64,000 nucleotides of DNA from Auriscalpium vulgare (taxonomy: Eukaryota; Basidiomycota; Agaricomycetes; Russulales; Auriscalpiaceae): positions 372,001 to 436,000 of the forward strand of contig JAHBBC010000028.1 in assembly GCA_019915015.1 (NCBI GenBank), given 5' to 3'. Below, in pieces: positions 10,150-21,417 of this stretch (positions are counted from its first letter, which is position 1; the number at the start of each line of letters is the position of its first letter). Made by a program: the position numbers and the translations under genes. Under the pieces are notes generated by a model that worked only from the letters and a program-made list of their open reading frames with translations, did not search any database and had not been told where the DNA came from.

Positions 10150-11444
10150 ATGTCTGAGTCATTGCGTTTCCTCGGCTCCCTCTCTGGCCATGCAGGCTGG
10201 GTCACCGCCATTGCCACGTCTTCAGAGACTCCAGATGTCATCCTGACCGCTTCCCGAGGTTCGTCTACCGCACGCGTCTGGACTCGCGACATGTCAGCTG
10301 AACCGCCCCGCAGACAAGACGATCATCGTCTGGTCACTGACACGGGACGAGGACTCCTACGGCTTCCCAAAACGCATCCTCCGTGGGCACAACCACTTCG
10401 TCTCTGACGTTGTCATCTCCTCCGACGGCCAATTCGCACTTTCCTCGTCCTGGGACCACACCCTGCGCCTGTGGGACCTCAACACCGGCCTCACCACCCG
10501 CCGCTTCGTTGGTCACACCTCCGACGTCCTGTCTGTCAGCTTTAGCGCGGACAACAGGCAGATTGTCTCCGGTTCACGCGACCGGACGATCAAGCTCTGG
10601 AACACCCTCGGCGAGTGCAAGTACGACATTAAAGAGGATGGGCACTCAGAGTGGTGCGTAATGCGCCGCCTCCCTTTAATCGGGGTCTTGACTGTTTTCG
10701 TTTCAGGGTTTCGTGCGTGCGCTTCAGCCCAAATGTCGCAAATCCGGTCATTGTCTCTTCTGGTTGGGATAAAGTCGTGAAGGTGAGTTACACCTCAGAG
10801 CCGTCACCATGCTATCCTTTTTTCGGTATGATGCTACACTATATATATTTGCTACTTCAGAGGGAAACCCCCAATGAGACTACACATATATCACCAAGAT
10901 CTCTGACCCTTCCTACCTTGGCATCTAGCGCTATGAAACGTGATTGACTAAATTTCTGTGCTCTAGGTTTGGGAGCTCTCGAAATTCAAGCTGAAGACCA
11001 ACCACTACGGTCACACCGGCTACATCAACACCGTCTCCGTGTCTCCTGACGGGTCGCTGGCGGCTTCGGGTGGCAAGGATGGCATCACGATGCTCTGGGA
11101 TCTCAATGAGGGGAAGCACCTCTACTCGCTGGAGGCCGGTGACATTGTCAACGCTCTTGTCTTCTCACCCAATCGGTACTGGCTGTGCGCTGCGACTGCC
11201 AGCTGCGTCAAGATCTTCGACCTCGAGAGCAAGTGCGTTTATCTCCCTTTATATCAGCGATTAATTAGTGCTGACGATCTCTGGGAACAGGTCGATCGTT
11301 GACGAGCTCAAGCCTGACTTCGTTGACATCGGCAAGAACTCGCGGGAACCGGAGTGCGTATCCATCGCGTGGTCTGCGGACGGCCAGACACTCTTTGGCG
11401 GCTTCACGGATAACTTGGTCCGCGTGTGGACCGTGTCGTCGTAA
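10150..11444 (+). CDS. CPC2: RACK1 / Cpc2 / Asc1, 40S ribosome-bound WD40 protein
   Basis: Seven-bladed WD40 protein that sits on the head of the 40S ribosomal subunit and acts as a scaffold for kinases and translational control. Five exons splice in phase: 10150-10258, 10314-10653, 10707-10782, 10967-11232, 11291-11444. The product starts [19 protein letters not shown] and contains the expected WD blades: [73 protein letters not shown]. It ends LVRVWTVSS. The length (about 314 residues) is that of the family. Intron 3 (10783-10966) is much longer than the others and hosts a snoRNA. The upstream region is pyrimidine rich, as in other ribosomal protein genes. Confidence 0.97.
10822..10911 (+). 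ncRNA. snR24: U24-type box C/D snoRNA in RACK1 intron 3
   Basis: Within the 184-bp intron 10783-10966 there is a C-like box (TATGATG, 10827-10833) and a D box (CTGA, 10903-10906). Just before D is ATCACCAAGATCT, and in the 5' half is TATTTGCTACTTCAGAGGG. Both match the conserved guide elements of U24 (snR24 of yeast, SNORD24 of animals) as I know them. That snoRNA directs 2'-O-methylation of the large-subunit rRNA. In yeast snR24 lies in the intron of ASC1, the same host gene. The C', D' and C boxes are slightly degenerate and the exact ends are estimated. Confidence 0.82.
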
Positions 11445-12075
11445 AGGAAGGCCCGGCATTTATTATGAGGCGGCGGGGAGTTTGTATCGTATCGCATTTT
11501 ACTTCATTGTTTGTATTTGCAAACACAAAATTCGCTTGCGCGCGCCCATATGTACCTTTGCTGCGTGATTCCGACCGTGAGCTTGCCGGCTGAGGGTGCT
11601 TGCGCTGGCACTCATTGATAGATCCGATCCATAGATAACCAACGCGTCGCTCACGATCATTTATTCCTGTTGTTTCTTCACCTTCCCTCCTCGGACTCAA
11701 CGAGGTTGAACACAGGCAAGTTAGGTGTACGCATATGCAAAAACCATTGGCCATGTACTCATGGAGTTGATCAGATCGTCATCTGAGCCCGTCTCATTCA
11801 GTACTCATGGCTGCTCTGTCGTTTCAACGCTTCCTCCGGGTCAGTCGTGTCCTGTAAGGCTTATGCTGCTGTTAAATGATACTCTCAGGATAGATACCCT
11901 AGTCTCAAAGCCCAACATGCTGACGTAGGGCAGAGACGCAAAACTCGTTTGCGGGTCATCGATGAGTTTTGGAAGCTGGATCCCCTGGCTAGGGCAGCCC
12001 TTCCGGTAAGCGGCTGTCTGCACGCTTCACCCGCACTGCGCATATGTTGACGGAGATGTTCCAAGCCCTCTATAG
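11445..12075. other. Intergenic, no gene recognised
   Basis: The RACK1 3' region and the upstream part of the next gene. Only short, unconvincing open frames. A possible first exon of the DUF6924-like gene (about 11930-12000) ends before a GTAAGC donor, but its frame does not join the next exon cleanly. Confidence 0.5.
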
Positions 12076-12876
12076 AATCGAGCGAGACATCTGCCGCCTG
12101 CGACACCGACGAAGACACTTACGACGACATCTCCTCTCCAGACTCGCCGAACCTGGGAATCATTGTGCGGACTGACTATGTCAACGAAGACGCCTGGAAA
12201 ACGTTTTACCTCACGCTACTGGAAGCTGAGAAAGAGTTGATGGTCGACTCTGAGCCTCCAGCGAACGCCAGCGAACGCGGGACCAGCGCGCCAGCGGCGC
12301 CGACAGCTAGCTCGGAGGACGTCGACATGGCGGACATTCCTTCTGGAGATGGCGAGGACGAGGACGAGGACGAGGACGACGCAGACGAGCCACTGGCATT
12401 CTTCGCTGTGCTCGACGACGACCCGGCGCGTCTGACGGGCCTCTCAAATATCGGCGCATTGCGCCTCGTAAACGACGTCTCCGCGCGCGCAGCGCCTGCC
12501 CTCCCTGAGGGTCAAAAGCGGCGCGCATCACCGGGGAACAGGCTGGTCGATATGGGTGGCCTGCAAGAATGTTACTTCGGCAAGACAGTGTGGGTGTATG
12601 ACGCCCAGTCCAATACGGATGGGTGTGTGCGGCTCGTAAACCAGCACGCGGATCTATATGGGACCGCGACGTACGTGCATTTATCATTACAATCTGTTAC
12701 TCGCTATCTACAACGAAAATTCTAGGGGGGATAGCTGGCGAGCACGAGCATCGCACATCACGGAGCTGCAAGTCAATCTGACTTCTGGAGCTATGAAGAT
12801 CGACTTTGGAGGGCTTGATCGTTACGACTATGCGGAACGGCGGCGAAACTTAGCGGTGGTCGAATTGCCCTTGTGA
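12076..12876 (+). CDS. DUF6924-like protein (5' end uncertain)
   Basis: A small protein with the hallmarks of DUF6924, a domain better known to me from bacteria. It has IIVRTDYVNEDAW at the start, a later hydrophobic strand and acidic turn (FFAVLDDDPARLTGLSN), LVDMGGLQECYFGKTVWVYD, and near the end ITELQVNLTSGAMKIDFGGL. The sequence is open from an acceptor at 12073-12075. An intron (about 12671-12724) starts GTACGT and ends TTCTAG, joining YGTAT to GDSWRARASHI. The stop is TGA at 12876. No ATG occurs in frame before RTDY, so a short upstream exon is missing from this model. An acidic low-complexity run (GEDEDEDEDDADE) sits in the middle. The function of DUF6924 is unknown. Confidence 0.6.
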
Positions 12877-13454
12877 CATACTCTATGGCAACTCTATGGT
12901 TATGTCAAATCCGTGGCTAAAAATGTCAGGCCGACGGCCTTCGTTCGAAGCTGCCGGCGACGGGGGCGATTCTGTCGGTGCATGATAGCTCCGTGGCACG
13001 TAACTGCCCCTGTCTATTCCTTATGGCCATCATGGACTGACCAGATCAGCGACCTCGACTTGTTTCTCTGGCGTTGGCAAGACGAGCTTTATGCCTGCCC
13101 GCCGCACCGTCTCCCCATTACTATCCGAGGTTGTGACTGCATCACCAGGCGAACATCACTATCCTCCCATGGTTGCAGCATTGAAAGTCGGCGCTGTCGT
13201 GACAGCTGCGGCCACTGCGGACGCTGGTGCGTATCTCAGCGCACTTTCGACCAAAGCCTCGCGATTCCCGGGCTTGCATGGGCCGACGGCCCGGCAGACA
13301 TCACGCGTGTCCCCACTTGATCTCGAAGTGGAGAGCGCGAAGCAGCAAACCCACTGCTACCTCAATGATGAATGAGAAGAACACATGGGCGAGAAGGAAA
13401 ATTCGTCACAGGATGCGCTTCTCAGCAGGGTACTTATAAGAGTGGGGAAAGAGC
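12877..13454. other. Intergenic, no gene recognised
   Basis: Between the DUF6924-like gene and the permease. One 135-codon open frame (12913-13320) has no recognisable features and an atypical Cys/Arg-rich composition; I treat it as chance. A TATA-like TACTTATAAGAG at about 13429-13441 lies shortly before the permease ATG. Confidence 0.5.
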
Positions 13455-15693
13455 ATGCTAGTGAGAGAAGCTGGGGCTATTCTTCCTGCAAACATGGCTT
13501 TCGAGCGTCCAGTTGGAGTAACAGGTGCGTTTCCTGCAGGTGGCGGTTGGTCAGCTGATGATAAGAAACTTCGTACAGGCAGTGAGCTGACCTTCTCGCG
13601 TTGGCTGTTCTCATTCGGGCTCGTCACATCGCTATTCTTCACATGTGAGTCGCTATCTGTGTAGTCTCATATCTGTAACTAAATGCATGACGCAGGGGGT
13701 TTCGCTTATGGCGTACGAATCCTTCGATCTGGCCTTCTTGTGGCGTCTACTCATGTTGTCCTAGCTGCTTGACGTTCTTAATGCTCACTTCCAACAAGTG
13801 TTTGGCATCTCGAAACTCCAGAGTACACTCTTGCAACTAGCGTACTTTGTACGTTTTCGTGGGCACTTTTGAGGTGGTCAGGATGCATCGCTGATTCGAC
13901 TCTTTGGCAGGGCGCTTATGTGGTCTTCTCTCCCTTCGCTGGCCTTTTTGTGAGCATTGTTCATATGTCGTAACACGTCGTTAACGATGAACAGATGAGG
14001 CACTATGGCTACAAGGTCCGCTATAACACGTACAGTCGCATACGGAAATTCTGACTCATCCCTCTTCAGAAAGGCATCCATCTTGGATTGACCCTTTATT
14101 CACTGGGTAGGAAATTGTTGCACTAGCTTGCCAGCATAATGGTTTGATTGTTTTACTAGGAGCGGTCTTCTTCTGGCCTTCTGCCAAGTATGAGAAGTAC
14201 GGCGGCTTCGTTGGCTGCACTTTTGTCATCGGTCGGTCATATTGACTCAATCTTCTTCCATATCATCTCAATGCTATATAGGATGCGGTCTTTCGTGCCT
14301 TGAGGTGGCAGCCAACTCCTACATATCCGTGCTGGGATCGCCCCAGTATGCCGCGATGCGGCTCAATTTCAGCCAAGGCTTCCAGGGTCTTGCTTCGTTC
14401 GCCGGGCCGCTTATCGCATCGACATACTTTTTTAGGGGGAAGAATGCGGACACGCTCGACACCGTGCAATGGTACGAATACAACAGTCATGTATGAAATC
14501 AAATGACACGAAAATGATACTTCATAAGGGTCTACCTTGCTGTCGCATGTCTGGGACTAGTGCTGAACATTCTATTCTTGTACGTGCTTAATCGTTTCTG
14601 TCCGTTATCCACTTCTGAGATTCCGCACAGCTTTTGCCACCTACCTGAAATTACCGAGGAAGCTCTCACGAAAGAAATCGTGGACAAGGGCATCGTCAGA
14701 GATATCGGGCCATTCTGGAGGCAATATCGTTGTGTTTTCGGGTTTGTCGCACAGATGTCCTACGTGTACGTACGTCTTTTTCTCTCGGTCGCTCTTGCTT
14801 ACCTTGCGCAGAGGAGCACAAGTAGCCGTCGCGTCTTTCGTGGTGAACTACCTTGCCGATCAGAACGTCGGCATCGACCACTCCAAAGCGAGCCTGATGT
14901 TCTCGTTCTGCCAGCTCACATTTACCGGTGGCCGGTAAGTCTCTGTTCGCCCGACCATCCCTTATTATTTATTAAGGGCTGACATGGATGTCTGCTACTT
15001 ACGTAGTTTTGTTGGTGTCATCATCCTGCGATGGGTGGATCCTGCCCTTTTGCTGAGCATCTACGGTGTAATGTGTATGACCTTCTGCCTCGCCGTCGCG
15101 CTTGCTAGCGGCAAAGCCGGCGTTGGCTGCCTATACATACTCTTTTTCTTCGAGAGTATTTGCTATCCGGTACGTTTTACCATATCCTGCTGATATCCTG
15201 AGTTACATGGACGCACTGACGCTGACCCTTTAGTGCATCTTCACGCTCGGCACGAAGAACCTAGGCATTCATACGAAGAAAGGATCTGGATTGATTGTCA
15301 TGGTGAGATGAGATGAGCCTTGATCTCTCCGTGCATTGATGAATTACTCGTCCAGGGTGTTGGTGGAGGTGCTTGGTACCCTCCAGCGCAAGGTGCTCTC
15401 GCCGACAAGGCTTATACGCGCCGCTCGTATCTGGTTCCGTTCTCCGGCTATGTCGCCATGACCATCTACGCATTGTACGATTCTCCATATTTTCTCTGTA
15501 CTGCAACGTCTCACCTGCGTTTGGCCACAGTGGTCTCGTCATCGATCAAGCCACGAAGAACGGGTTCCACTGGCGCAATATCGACGATGCCGACCTGATC
15601 GCTCTACGCAGCGCTAACCCAGACAGTATGAGATCAGTTGACGACGGGATAACGGATGTGTCGATTACTGAAAAGAAAATCTCCGAGACTTAG
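13455..15693 (+). CDS. FucP-like sugar:H+ symporter (MFS)
   Basis: Major facilitator of the L-fucose permease type, likely a plasma-membrane sugar symporter. It starts at ATG 13455 (or 13494) and is spliced from many small exons: SELTFSRWLFSFGLVTSLFF, GFAYG, LDVLNAHFQQVFGISKLQST, GAYVVFSPFAGLFM, KGIHLGLTLYSLG, AVFFWPSAKYEKYGGFVG. The large exon from about 14281 contains GLSCLEVAANSYISVLGSP, RLNFSQGFQGLASFAGPLIA, the diagnostic FucP stretch. Later exons give GAQVAVASFVVNYLADQNVG, FGRFVGV-like residues, CIFTLGTKNLGIHTKKGSGL, VMGVGGGAWYPPAQGALAD and a hydrophilic tail ending at TAG 15693. No disrupting stop is seen. The exact sugar cannot be inferred. Confidence 0.88.
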
Positions 15694-17277
15694 AAGCTAG
15701 GTCAACAAATGGAATGTAGATAGCTGGGGATCCTTCAGTTGTACCTCGATGACATAGTGTACAAAGATCTAGTGTATCATTCTACGTCAACTGCTTCGAC
15801 CGGCCTGGCAAGGTACTCGGGGTCGTGAGCCCTTATCGAGTTCGGACATGCCTGCCGCTGTGCGACGGAGGCCGGCGGCGCCGTCACTCCGCTTTATTCT
15901 GGGCTGCTCGGCGGCCGACATTCGCACCAGAGTGGTCTCTAGGTCCGTCGACGAGACTGTTGCCAGACACAAGCCATCTTTATAGAGGTCAGATGCTCAC
16001 TCGATGACATCCTGGCATCCCCAGCGTGTGCAACTCGGCGTCCGAGCACACCGGTACCCCTGCTATGTCCACTTCCGATGCCGGTGCCGAACAGTTTAGC
16101 ATCTCCTAGCACCTATCGCTGCCAGCGCTAAGATATAATGCTTGACAGCGGGGGAATTTTAAGGGCGGGCGAGGCACATCCTTACCACCCCACGTTACCT
16201 TCATGGCCGGGGTCCAAATATCTCCCGGTAGACGTTCCGCCAGCGCTTCGCTTTGCAAATTGAGAAACCTTGCGCTTTACGGGACGCCGGGGATGGTGAG
16301 AATGGGTATAACCGCTGGCGCCTGGGGCGCGTCGCCACCGCGCTGGATAGTCGAAGATCGATGCTTGGGAATGAGATGGCTGCACTGAATGGCTTTCATA
16401 TGGTAGCTATGTAGCAGTACATAGTCAGCACGGAAGCATGGCGCTAGCATGCGGAGAGCCCACAATGAGAAGGTTCCGGGGGTTGTCACGTTCGCCATTC
16501 ATTGGCGGGAAGTCGAGTATTGATATCCCCACGTACCCTGCATTGCCGCCAATGCCGATGAAACAATGGACCGCGTGTGGAGTGCCGGATCTCATGAGGC
16601 AGGAACGTCGTGAACGCCATTCTCTAGACTTCCTCTAGCCCCAAAAGCACTAGGATTTGCACAGCGGATGAAGACATACCGCAAAGCACGAGCGGCAACT
16701 TGAGGGCCTATAAGGTTATTTCCGTTTGGACGGCGGGCGCTGGAGTACACCACAAGCACAAGTGCGCAGCTGACGTACAAATACGTACGCAGTAACGCTA
16801 ACGACCATGGGGCGCACATGTGGAAGGGCGATGTACATTGTAAGGTGGACCCATGCTTGTGCACACCTGAGAAAGGGTTCCGCCCAGGCCCACGTTCGAT
16901 CAGTCTTGCGAATGGAGATCAGCAGCACACGGGCGAATGCAGGTGCGTGCAGCACAAGGTGTGCAAAGCCAATCACGCCTTTGGCATATCCGCATCATTG
17001 GCGACCGTCAGAAAGGCTGTGCTAGGTGTCTTGGCTTGATAACCAGTCGCTGTCGTGCATGCGGCATCGGTGAGACGAGCAACAAATTAGATGGACAATA
17101 AAAGCAAATCCATGCGTTATACAATAATGGTAGACATCGCTTGAAAAGTGTGAAACCGTCCGGGCTGCTGGTAGGTGAATCAGCTCGTCAGCACGTATGC
17201 CACGAACGACCAACCGAGATACTGCTCACTTTGATATATCGACGGCTTCCAAGATATACAGTCCATGGTGCAGGTAG
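15694..17277. other. Intergenic, no gene recognised
   Basis: About 1.6 kb with only short overlapping open frames on both strands and no spliced product that I could recognise. No tRNA-like T-loop sequence (GTTCGANTC) was noticed. It separates two convergent genes, so promoter content is not expected. Confidence 0.5.
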
Positions 17278-18776
17278 CTATGAGCTGCCCCTCTTTCGCT
17301 GCTTCGCAAAAAACACTCTATCGTACGACTCGCGAATCGGGTTCCGCCACTGAAGGACCGTCAGATGCGGTGTAACGTATGGTGACGGCAGGAGCACATG
17401 TATGCTCTCTGGGTGGACGTGTGGGTTCTGCTGGGGGAAGTAGGCGGTCATGTGTGGTGTCGCAGGTCGTGTCGCAGTTGGTAGATGTGCGAGCGACGAA
17501 AGGGCGGCCGAAGATGAGGATTGCGAGATCGTCGACATGGTGCGCATGCGGTCTGGTGGTGTGCGAGAAATCTGGGTCATTGGTTGTACAGGAAGAGTTG
17601 CCACGGAGCGGGCGGAGGAAGTAGATGGCCGGCGTAGAGAAGCATTGGACAACGTGCCCCTCCTTGGAGAAGTCTGCACAGATGCAGTTCGGATGCTTGT
17701 GGGGGAGGATGATAACTGTCCCTCGTTGCTTTTGTGGGACGGCGGTGGGGACGAGTCCAATTGCAGCTGTGCCTGCGCCGATTCAGACATGACCGTCAAC
17801 GGTGCGAGGTGGGCATGCCCATATGACTGCCCGCGTATCAGCGGATGCGGGCGTAGCGGGTGGGAGAAATCGAGCTTCGATGACGCTAGCGAGTGTGTCG
17901 ACGGTGGGCGCACCCGCCGGCCGACATGGGAGTGCCGCCCTCCCGGAGAGGTTGGGGATGTCGGTGTCGCGGGCTCCGTGCGCGCGCCAGATGGAACGCC
18001 GGCGGGCGGTGGGACGTTGACGGTGTCAATTTGCGGTTTGTGCTCGGGTGTCCGCGGGCGCGGGTCAGGCGGCGGGACCCGGGAGGCAGACGCTGTCCGC
18101 GCGAGCTTCGAGGGCTGGGGTAACACCGCTGCGTCATGATTGGTGGCATTCCGAGGGCGGGAGAGAGGTGATTCGGCACGCGGCGTGGTGGCTATGGCAA
18201 GAGTTGCTTCGATCTCGCCGAAAGGCGGCTGCTGAGGAGGCTCAACGGGTTCTGTCACCGCGTCAGAGTCGTCCGACTCAGAATCGTGGTGCTTGTTCGG
18301 TGTTGCGGCGCCGCTCTCGCTCGACACCCATTCGTCCTCGTCGTCGCTGCCATTGGAAGACGCTGCGAGCGTAAACCCGCTCTTGTGCTTCGTAGGCTGC
18401 GGCGGCGGACGGGCGGGGGGCGCAGGGGGAGGGCCGCGTTTCGGGGCCGCGCTCGGAACATGCTCCCGCGACTGGACACGCACAGTGCTGCCCGTGCGCG
18501 GAAAAGCCGAGGTGGAGCGTGCATTTCCCTATCGATGTGAAGTGAGCACAAGAAGGCAGGAGGGGGACTAGAGATTGGACGAGCGGAGGTGGAGAGATGG
18601 GACTGATCATTGCGCACCTCGTAAACATGCCCGTTGCGCTGCTTGCCCTTATCAACTTTCGGCTGGATCACCTCTTTCTGGGTAAGTTGGAGATTCAAGG
18701 CCACCTTGGACGTGCCCCCCGACGAGCTGCGAGAGTGTGTGCGGACGAGGCCAGGGCGGTGAGCTTTGGTAGGCAT
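17278..18776 (-). CDS. Long disordered Ser/Pro-rich protein, unknown
   Basis: Two exons on the minus strand: 18776-18618 (ATG at 18776, MPTKAHRPGLVRTHSRSSS then TSKVALNLQLTQKE) and 18471-17278, joined in phase 0 through a donor GTGCGC and an acceptor GTCCAG. The product, about 450 residues, is almost wholly low complexity, rich in Ser, Pro and Thr, with proline runs (PPPAPPARPPPQP), an acidic patch DDEDEWVSSESGAATP and many SP/TP sites. The C-terminus is more ordered (VTPHLTVLQWRNPIRESYDR). A faint resemblance to Mks1/DUF3295-type nutrient-signalling regulators in the N-terminal LNLQLTQK segment is only a suggestion. It probably acts as a phosphorylated adaptor; that is inference. Confidence 0.6.
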
Positions 18777-19129
18777 GATGGAGGCGGTTGGAGTGCAGGC
18801 CGGCTAAGTATCCGATGGTTGGTCTTGGTTGGTTTTGTCGAGCGATGGCAGTGGCCCTGCAGACCAACAGCGTCAACCAATTACGCATGTTTTGCCGTGG
18901 CAAGCGGATTACTCACCAATTTCCGAGTCTTTTGTCTGCGGTTCTGCCGGAACCGTGCAGTGGCAGCGAGGAGCAGCGTGGGAGCGTGGAAACCACCTTC
19001 CGTTTGTGGGCACCGACAAAACTTGCGTACCCGTAATAACAAACCGTACCCCGTACTTTTACCAGCGCGTCCTACACCCTTCGAGGCTGCGCGCCGACCT
19101 TGAAGAGTGTCTAGTTCGAATTCATAAGC

Positions 19130-21417
19130 ATGGAGAAAGTTCACTTCCAGCAAGAGCAGGTACGCCTATACTATTACCTCGCTTTCAATTTGGCATGAAT
19201 TCAAATAACGTGACAGATGCTCGCAGAGCTCAAAGACTTGGTTCAAAAGGGTCTTTTTACTAAGGTCTGCCTGCATACAAGTGTGCGAGGATTGCGCTGA
19301 CTATCTGTGCAGTCTGAGATTAAGGAGATCATGAAGAAGCGCACCGCGTTTGAGACAGCCCTTGTGCGACGCGTCGCGAAAAAGGGCGACTTCCTCCGCT
19401 ACGCCGCGTACGAAATGGGACTCGAGACGCTGCGTAAAAAGCGCGTCGAAAGGCTCAGTGAGTCCGCGCGACACATCTCGAGTCGGTACTGAACCATGCT
19501 TAGCCTGACTTCTGTGCAGAAATTCCCCCTGGCCCACCATCCATATCAGACTACGCCCTCGTGCGCAGGCAGTTCTACATATTCGAGCGCGCGCTCAAGA
19601 AGTTCAAGTCCGACGTGGGGCTTTGGGTGCAATACATCGAGGTCGCGAAGCGCGAGAACGCGCGCACGCTGGTCGGGCGGATCACAGCACGGTGAGCTCG
19701 ATCGCGTGCAGTCAGAGCTCCGGATCATGGCTGAGCGACAACCCTCGCGTGTGTAGGGCCCTGCAACTGCATCCGAACACGCCCGCGCTGTACGTCCTCG
19801 CGGCGGCGCACGAGCTCGACCACCTCTCCCCGTCGACCGCGCGCACGCTCCTGCAGCGCGGCATCCGGCTGAACGGCGAGAGCGTCGCCATGTGGCGCGA
19901 GTACGTCAAGATGGAACTCGGCTTTGTCGAGTCGCTGCGCCGCCGGTGGGACCTCCTGGGCATCGAGCTCGACGGCAAGGGCAAGGGCACGTCGCCGCCG
20001 CCGCCGCTTGATGACGCGGTCGACGACGAGGTAGAGGGCGACGCTGCGCGGATCGAGATCATGAACGGCGCAATCGTCAAGTCTGTGATCACAAGCGCCG
20101 CTAAAGGTGCGCACGTCCCGCTGCCACACTTGGACAAACGACCGACAGATCGCGTTCACAGCTCTCCCGAAGATCGAGCTGTTCACGGCCTTGCAGCATC
20201 TCATCAGCACGTACCCGTCTCCGGAGCCGCTGCGCGCGACGCTGCTCGCCCACCTGCACGACGAGCTCGCCTTGGCCCTCCCCCGCGATGCCCAGGCCGT
20301 CACGCTGCGTGCCACCCACGCCCTCTCGGGAGATCCATCGGGCGGCGCGCTCGTCGACGCGCTAAAACGCGCGAACGAAGCGCTTCTCGAGGCCCAACCG
20401 CAGGAAAGCCAAACGGCGTACGGGCGCGGTTTATCCGACGCATACGCCGCGTTCGTGCGCGAGTGGTGCGCGAAGCCCATCGACGATCACCTGGTGGGCA
20501 ACGCCGGCTTTACCTCGCGTGCTTTTTCGACTGACGGACTCGGGCTCCAGAAAGCATACCTCGTCGCGAGTCTGCGGGCCCAGATACGGAGGCTGTCTGA
20601 GCCCCCGCCCTCGCTACTGGCCGCGCACGTGCGCTTGATGAGCACCGCGTCGCCCGCAGCTTCTCCCGACAAAATTCTCCGCACGGCGCGGAAGTACACC
20701 GCGCTGCAGCCTCGCGCAGCTGGGGTCTGGCTCGCGCGCCTGGATGCGGAGGCAGCGCATGCGAGCGCGACGGACGTGCGCGCGGCGTGGGCAGAGGCGC
20801 GGGCGAACGTCGACGCCGAGGACGTCTGGCTCTGGGGCGTGCGGGGTTTCCACGCTTCTGAAGAAGAGCGCGTAGTCGTTCTCGAGGTTCGTGAAGTGGT
20901 CTCAGCGCGACCGTGCCTTGTGTTGACGTGTCTGCGGTCGGTCTAGGGCGTGCTGAAGGAGAGCATGCGCGACGCGGCGCTGCGGGACGTGCACGAGGCG
21001 CTGCTGCTGCTCTACGCGGCCACGCTGGCGTCCCCCGCGGCAGATCCTGCGGCGCGGGTGCGGCGCATCGCGCAGCTCTTCCTGCCGAGCGCGCGCGTCT
21101 GGGCCGCCGCCTTTGATGCGCTCGCGCGCCGCGCCGACAGCAGCGAGGCCGCGCTGCAGGCCACGCACGGCCTGTGGCGGGAGGTGGCGCCGGCGGACGC
21201 GGCGCTCGCGTGGGCGACGTGGCTGCTGCGCGCGGGGCGGGGGCGCGAGGCGGCGGACATCGTGGTGCGCGCGCGCGCGATGCTCGACGACGCGGCGGGC
21301 GCGGCGCTCGCGCGGCGCTGGGTCGCGGTGATCGGGGTACCGCGCGCGGCCGGCGTCGCTCCGGAGGACGGCGACGGCGACTTGATCCTGCACGCGGACT
21401 CGGAAGCTCGATCGTGA
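19130..21417 (+). CDS. UTP6: UTP6, U3 snoRNP / SSU processome HAT-repeat protein
   Basis: Nucleolar protein of the small-subunit processome, needed for 18S rRNA maturation. It starts at ATG 19130 with the family's N-terminus MEKVHFQQEQ, then (after an intron from 19160) MLAELKDLVQKGLFTKSEIK and EIMKKRTAFETALVRR. HAT repeats follow: ALVRRQFYIFERALKKFKSD, VGLWVQYIEVAKRENA, ALQLHPNTPALYVLAAAHEL and AVAMWREYVKMELGF-like residues near 19890-19925. The C-terminal half is Ala/Arg rich, with GLWREVAPADAALAWATWLL. About eight introns are inferred. It ends at TGA 21417. GC content rises sharply in the last 600 bp, which gives long spurious frames on the other strand. Confidence 0.93.
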
